Positions 16,124 through 19,005 of a DNA stretch of 19,005 nt are shown one piece after another (position 1 is the first letter of the stretch; every line of letters begins with the position of its first letter). The stretch spans positions 1 to 19,005 of the forward strand of contig JACRGG010000001.1 of the NCBI GenBank assembly GCA_016217775.1, written 5' to 3'. The stretch is from Microcaldota archaeon. GTDB taxonomy: Archaea > Micrarchaeota > Micrarchaeia > Norongarragalinales > UBA97. Below the pieces are notes generated by a model. The model was not told where the DNA came from and ran no database searches. It was given only the letters and a program-made list of their open reading frames with translations. A program made the position numbers and the translations under genes.

Positions 16124-16894
16124 TTGGTCGCAACGACGCGCTTTGACTTGGAGCTGACGATGGACAGCGGCCAAACCCCGACGTTTACTTGGATGAAAAT
16201 CGGCTCGCAGCACTACAAGAAAATAGGCGGCGGGCACGAAATTAGGCTCGGCGAGAACAAGGAACTACAACCCAGCAAGGGCTTTGAAAAGCAATCGCGT
16301 GAAATGCTGCGCCTTGATGACGACTTGCAGGGAATTTACAAAAAGATTTCGCGAGGCAATAAGGTTCTGCAGTCCGCGGTTGCGGAATACTCGGGCTTGC
16401 GGTTGACTAAAAGCGATGCTTGGGAGACAACCGTTTGTTTTTTGGTGAGCCAGAACAACAATATTGCGCGAATCAAGAAAATAGTGTCGGGGCTGCATGG
16501 TAAGACCGGAATTTTTTCCCCTCTTGAAATTCTTGAAGCGGATTTGACTCCGCTTAAGCTTGGCTACCGAGAAGAGTACTTGAAGAAAACCGCGGAATTA
16601 ATTTGCGAAAACGGTTTTTCCCTCCCTAAAATCAGCAAGCTTGGATTAATTGACGCCCGCGAGGCGTTAATGGAATTGCCGGGGGTCGGTCCGAAGGTCG
16701 CGGACTGCATTCTCCTCTACGGGTTTGGAAAAACGAACGCGTTTCCAACCGATGTTTGGGTTAAGAAAGCGATGCAAGAATATTACGGAATCAAGAGTGA
16801 AAAACAAATCCAGGAATTCGCTGAAAGCACTTGGGGAGAAAACGCGGGGTTTGCGCAACAACTGCTTTTCTTAAAAGCAAGGAAGGAACTTTAA
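16124..16894 (+). CDS. ogg: 8-oxoguanine DNA glycosylase/AP lyase, OGG1 type
   Basis: A 256-residue HhH-GPD base-excision-repair enzyme. The N-terminal FDLELTMDSGQTPTFTW matches the OGG1 N-domain. VSQNNNIARIKKI (about 108-120) corresponds to the SxNNNIARI block of OGG1. The helix-hairpin-helix LPGVGPKVADC (185-195) contains Lys191, the Schiff-base nucleophile, and Asp210 in FPTDVW is the catalytic aspartate; the 19-residue spacing equals that of human Lys249/Asp268. It should remove 8-oxoguanine and nick the abasic site. The start appears to be TTG at 16124, because the next ATG (16160) would delete part of the conserved N-domain. The stop overlaps the converging gene by four bases. Confidence 0.93.
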   Translation: MVATTRFDLELTMDSGQTPTFTWMKIGSQHYKKIGGGHEIRLGENKELQPSKGFEKQSREMLRLDDDLQGIYKKISRGNKVLQSAVAEYSGLRLTKSDAWETTVCFLVSQNNNIARIKKIVSGLHGKTGIFSPLEILEADLTPLKLGYREEYLKKTAELICENGFSLPKISKLGLIDAREALMELPGVGPKVADCILLYGFGKTNAFPTDVWVKKAMQEYYGIKSEKQIQEFAESTWGENAGFAQQLLFLKARKEL

Positions 16895-18300
16895 CTAATT
16901 TTTGTTACTGTCGCGTTGTCCGCGTCCAACTCGATTTTGTCACCGTCTTTAAACAGTCTTGTGGCGACTTTTGTTCCAATCACGCAGGGTTTTTTCATTT
17001 CCCTTGAAACGATTGCGGCGTGGCAGGTGATTCCGCCCATGTCCGTGACAAACCCCGCGGCTTTGTTCATTGCTGGCAATAAGTTTGGGCTTGTCGCGGT
17101 TGAAACAATAATGTCTCCCTCGCGCACTTTTTGAATGTCGGCAGTTGACTTGACTATTTTAGCCACTCCGAGTATCTTGCCGGGATAAGCGGTTTGCCCG
17201 ACTAACTTGTTAGAGGTTGCCTCCAATTTTTTTATTTGAGTGCCATCCAAGAATTTTTGCGCGTCAGCCCCCAAGAACTGAGTTTCGCTGCTGCCCTCAA
17301 TTAATATCACGCATAATTTAAGGCGAGAATTAGCGGTTTTAGCGCAGTCTTGTTTTGATAAGTTACCTTCCAAAGCGAGGATTACTTCCTCTTTAGTCAA
17401 ATAACGCGCTTGGCTTAGCGACAAGCCTAACCTTGACGCGATTTCTCTATAGAGTTTTTCAGACGCCCAACACCCTCGCCAAACCGCTTCCTTGCGGATT
17501 GCCTTGGCGAAGAGAATTCCTTGCGCTACTTCAAACAATTTTCTGTGAAGAGAATCCGCATTCAGTTCGTCCAGCAGGAGGTTTTGTTCAGCTCGCAGTT
17601 TAGTCAAGTCAATTGTTTCTGCCGGAGTTTTTTTCAGCTTGCTCACTTGCTCGTCGAACTCTCGGCGGTTCATTGCAGGACCGAGGTAATTATATGATAC
17701 CCACGCGTATTTTTCAAAAAAAGAATCCAAGTCCGCGCCGCCGGCAACTAGCTTGTTTAACTCCTCGTTAAGTTTTTCAACCAGAGTTTTTTCAGCAGGT
17801 GAAAGGAGAACTTGGCAGGCGCGCAAAGCAGTTTTCTTGTCCGCAATTTTGCCGTAAATGAATTGAGTTAAGTACCCAGAAAGAAGCTGGTTTTCGTTCT
17901 CAAGCACGTTCCACAACTGGCCGCTATTGTGGGTTTTAAGCATTAACGCAATGAATTGTGAATAGAACTCTTTGAGCTGCTTGTTTGAAAGATTTGAAAA
18001 GCTTTTTCCAAGTAATTTATCGTCTTGAAAAGCCAAGTACTCCTCACAACATTGTTGAATAAACTCGTTTCTTTCAATTCCCTTGCCTGGATTGTTTTTT
18101 ACCCAAGTAAACAAGGCTTGGTCGCACTTGTTCCACTCGCTGGCATTAAGGTAGCCGCGGTGCACTCCGTTGCGGTATTCGGTGATTATTTTGGAAAATC
18201 CAGTTGCAGTCAATTCCTTCAATCTTGTCGTGTACTCGATGAACTGTTCCTTGACGAAAAAACCCACTTCGGGCACTTCCCACTTTTCCTCAAAATCCAT
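16891..18300 (-). CDS. PEP-utiliser mobile (phosphohistidine) domain protein with helical N-domain
   Basis: A 469-residue protein. The first 330 residues or so are mostly alpha-helical and not recognised. The last 90 are a swivelling phosphohistidine domain: AYPGKILGVAKIV, GDIIVSTATSPNLLPAM, then GGITCHAAIVSRE with His427 as the expected phospho-acceptor. Such domains carry phosphate between nucleotide- and PEP-binding domains in PEP synthase and PPDK, and sit at the C terminus in rifampin phosphotransferase. No ATP-grasp or TIM-barrel domain is present here, so a partner in trans is implied. It starts two bases after the stop of a second protein of the same design. Substrate unknown. Confidence 0.85.
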   Translation of the reverse strand: MDFEEKWEVPEVGFFVKEQFIEYTTRLKELTATGFSKIITEYRNGVHRGYLNASEWNKCDQALFTWVKNNPGKGIERNEFIQQCCEEYLAFQDDKLLGKSFSNLSNKQLKEFYSQFIALMLKTHNSGQLWNVLENENQLLSGYLTQFIYGKIADKKTALRACQVLLSPAEKTLVEKLNEELNKLVAGGADLDSFFEKYAWVSYNYLGPAMNRREFDEQVSKLKKTPAETIDLTKLRAEQNLLLDELNADSLHRKLFEVAQGILFAKAIRKEAVWRGCWASEKLYREIASRLGLSLSQARYLTKEEVILALEGNLSKQDCAKTANSRLKLCVILIEGSSETQFLGADAQKFLDGTQIKKLEATSNKLVGQTAYPGKILGVAKIVKSTADIQKVREGDIIVSTATSPNLLPAMNKAAGFVTDMGGITCHAAIVSREMKKPCVIGTKVATRLFKDGDKIELDADNATVTKIS

Positions 18301-18302
18301 GC

Positions 18303-19005
18303 TTACCCGCCAGAAGATTGTCTTAAAATAATTCCCTTAAACGCATCCACTTTCACTGCTTCGCCGTCTTTAAGTATTTTGCCAGCGTTTTTCACTCCGA
18401 CGATGCACGGAATTTTTAGTTCGCGCGATACTATCGCCGCGTGGCAGGTGATTCCACCCTCGCTGGTTACAATCGCGCTTGCAAGGCGCATTGCGGAAAG
18501 CAAGTCCGGGCTTGTCGCCACTGAAACAAGAATATCGCCCTTGCGCATTTTATGCGCGTCTGCAACAGAGTTGATTACTTTAACCACTCCTTTGGCTTTT
18601 CCAGCGCAAGCGGGTGTTCCGCGCAGTTTTGAAGCGTTTTCGCCCTCGATTTCATCATCCGCAAACTCGTAGGAAGAATATTCTCTTTCAGCTTCATTTG
18701 CCTCTAGGATTCTAGTTGCTTGCCTGCCTACAATCAACAAGCTTTTCTTAATCCTAGCGGCCGCGCGTTTTTTCGCATCGGAAGGGTTAGCAAGCGCCAA
18801 AGCGAACTCAAAGTTAAGCAAGTACTTTGATTCCAAGGTGGTCAAGCCGATTCTTTTTCCCAACTCGTCTGCAAGGAATTTCCCGGAGTATACTGCTTTT
18901 TGGAACTCGAACTCCCTGACCCACTTGTAGTAACCAAGCTCCCGAACTAATTCAAACGCGTTTTTTTCTTCCTGCGTCAACGACAGCTTATCGCACGCGT
19001 GCTTA
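18303..19005 (-). CDS. PEP-utiliser mobile domain protein, N terminus beyond window
   Basis: The reading frame is open to the window edge, so the N terminus is missing. The visible part, about 233 residues, has a helical stretch (FELVRELGYYKWVREFEFQK, KFLADELGKRIGL) and a C-terminal phosphohistidine domain: GTPACAGKAKGVVKVI, GDILVSVATSPDLLSAM, GGITCHAAIVSRE. The His lies 46 residues before the end. A TTG at 18980 could serve as a start, but upstream in-frame codons (ending HACDKLS) look continuous. The domain is clearly paralogous to that of the downstream gene, with the same local order. The two are directly adjacent and surely cotranscribed. Confidence 0.82.
   Translation of the reverse strand, partial: KHACDKLSLTQEEKNAFELVRELGYYKWVREFEFQKAVYSGKFLADELGKRIGLTTLESKYLLNFEFALALANPSDAKKRAAARIKKSLLIVGRQATRILEANEAEREYSSYEFADDEIEGENASKLRGTPACAGKAKGVVKVINSVADAHKMRKGDILVSVATSPDLLSAMRLASAIVTSEGGITCHAAIVSRELKIPCIVGVKNAGKILKDGEAVKVDAFKGIILRQSSGG

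Overview
The window looks like a chromosomal stretch of a small-genome archaeon. The rRNA genes are archaeal in sequence and in order (16S, tRNA-Ala, 23S). Bulge-helix-bulge (BHB) processing motifs flank both rRNAs, TATA-type promoters are visible, and gene starts are a mix of leaderless and Shine-Dalgarno types. Compact, partly hypothetical genes and the conserved-hypothetical membrane cluster at the left edge suggest a DPANN-like lineage. That placement is inference; the 16S exons would settle it.

Layout. Positions 1-2955 (+) hold a tight run of mostly membrane proteins rich in Cys and His (CPLC, CCAHH, His-rich tails), including a 34-codon gene; a role in metal or thiol handling is plausible but unproven. 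Positions 2968-5367 (-) hold agmatine deiminase and N-carbamoylputrescine amidase, which together turn agmatine into putrescine, preceded by an unrecognised 142-aa gene. Positions about 5370-5704 are a structured, gene-free rRNA trailer with a hairpin repeat that recurs at 15.4 kb. Positions 5705-12132 (-) are the rRNA operon, with its TATA box at about 12410. Positions 12579-13388 (+) encode a DUF1624/HGSNAT-like membrane protein. Positions 13492-15367 (-) hold two small hypotheticals and a PfkB-family kinase. Positions 15548-16894 (+) hold a 2-Cys peroxiredoxin and an OGG1-type 8-oxoguanine glycosylase/lyase, an oxidative-stress pair. Positions 16891-19005 (-) hold two tandem proteins ending in a phosphohistidine (PEP-utiliser mobile) domain; the second runs off the window.

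The main interest is the density of intervening sequences in the rRNA operon. The 23S gene carries two apparent group I introns with LAGLIDADG genes. One sits at the E. coli 2593-equivalent site and encodes a clear I-CreI relative; it has the expected terminal U of the 5' exon, P1 pairing and terminal G of the intron. The 16S gene carries a 137-nt BHB intron, and tRNA-Ala(UGC) carries a 39-nt BHB intron in its D-loop. Pre-16S and pre-23S processing stems also contain BHB motifs. One transcript therefore appears to need both RNA-catalysed splicing and splicing-endonuclease cleavage at four BHB sites.

Limits: everything is read by eye. Family names rest on remembered motifs, rRNA ends are approximate, and the 5' boundary of the second group I intron is unresolved.
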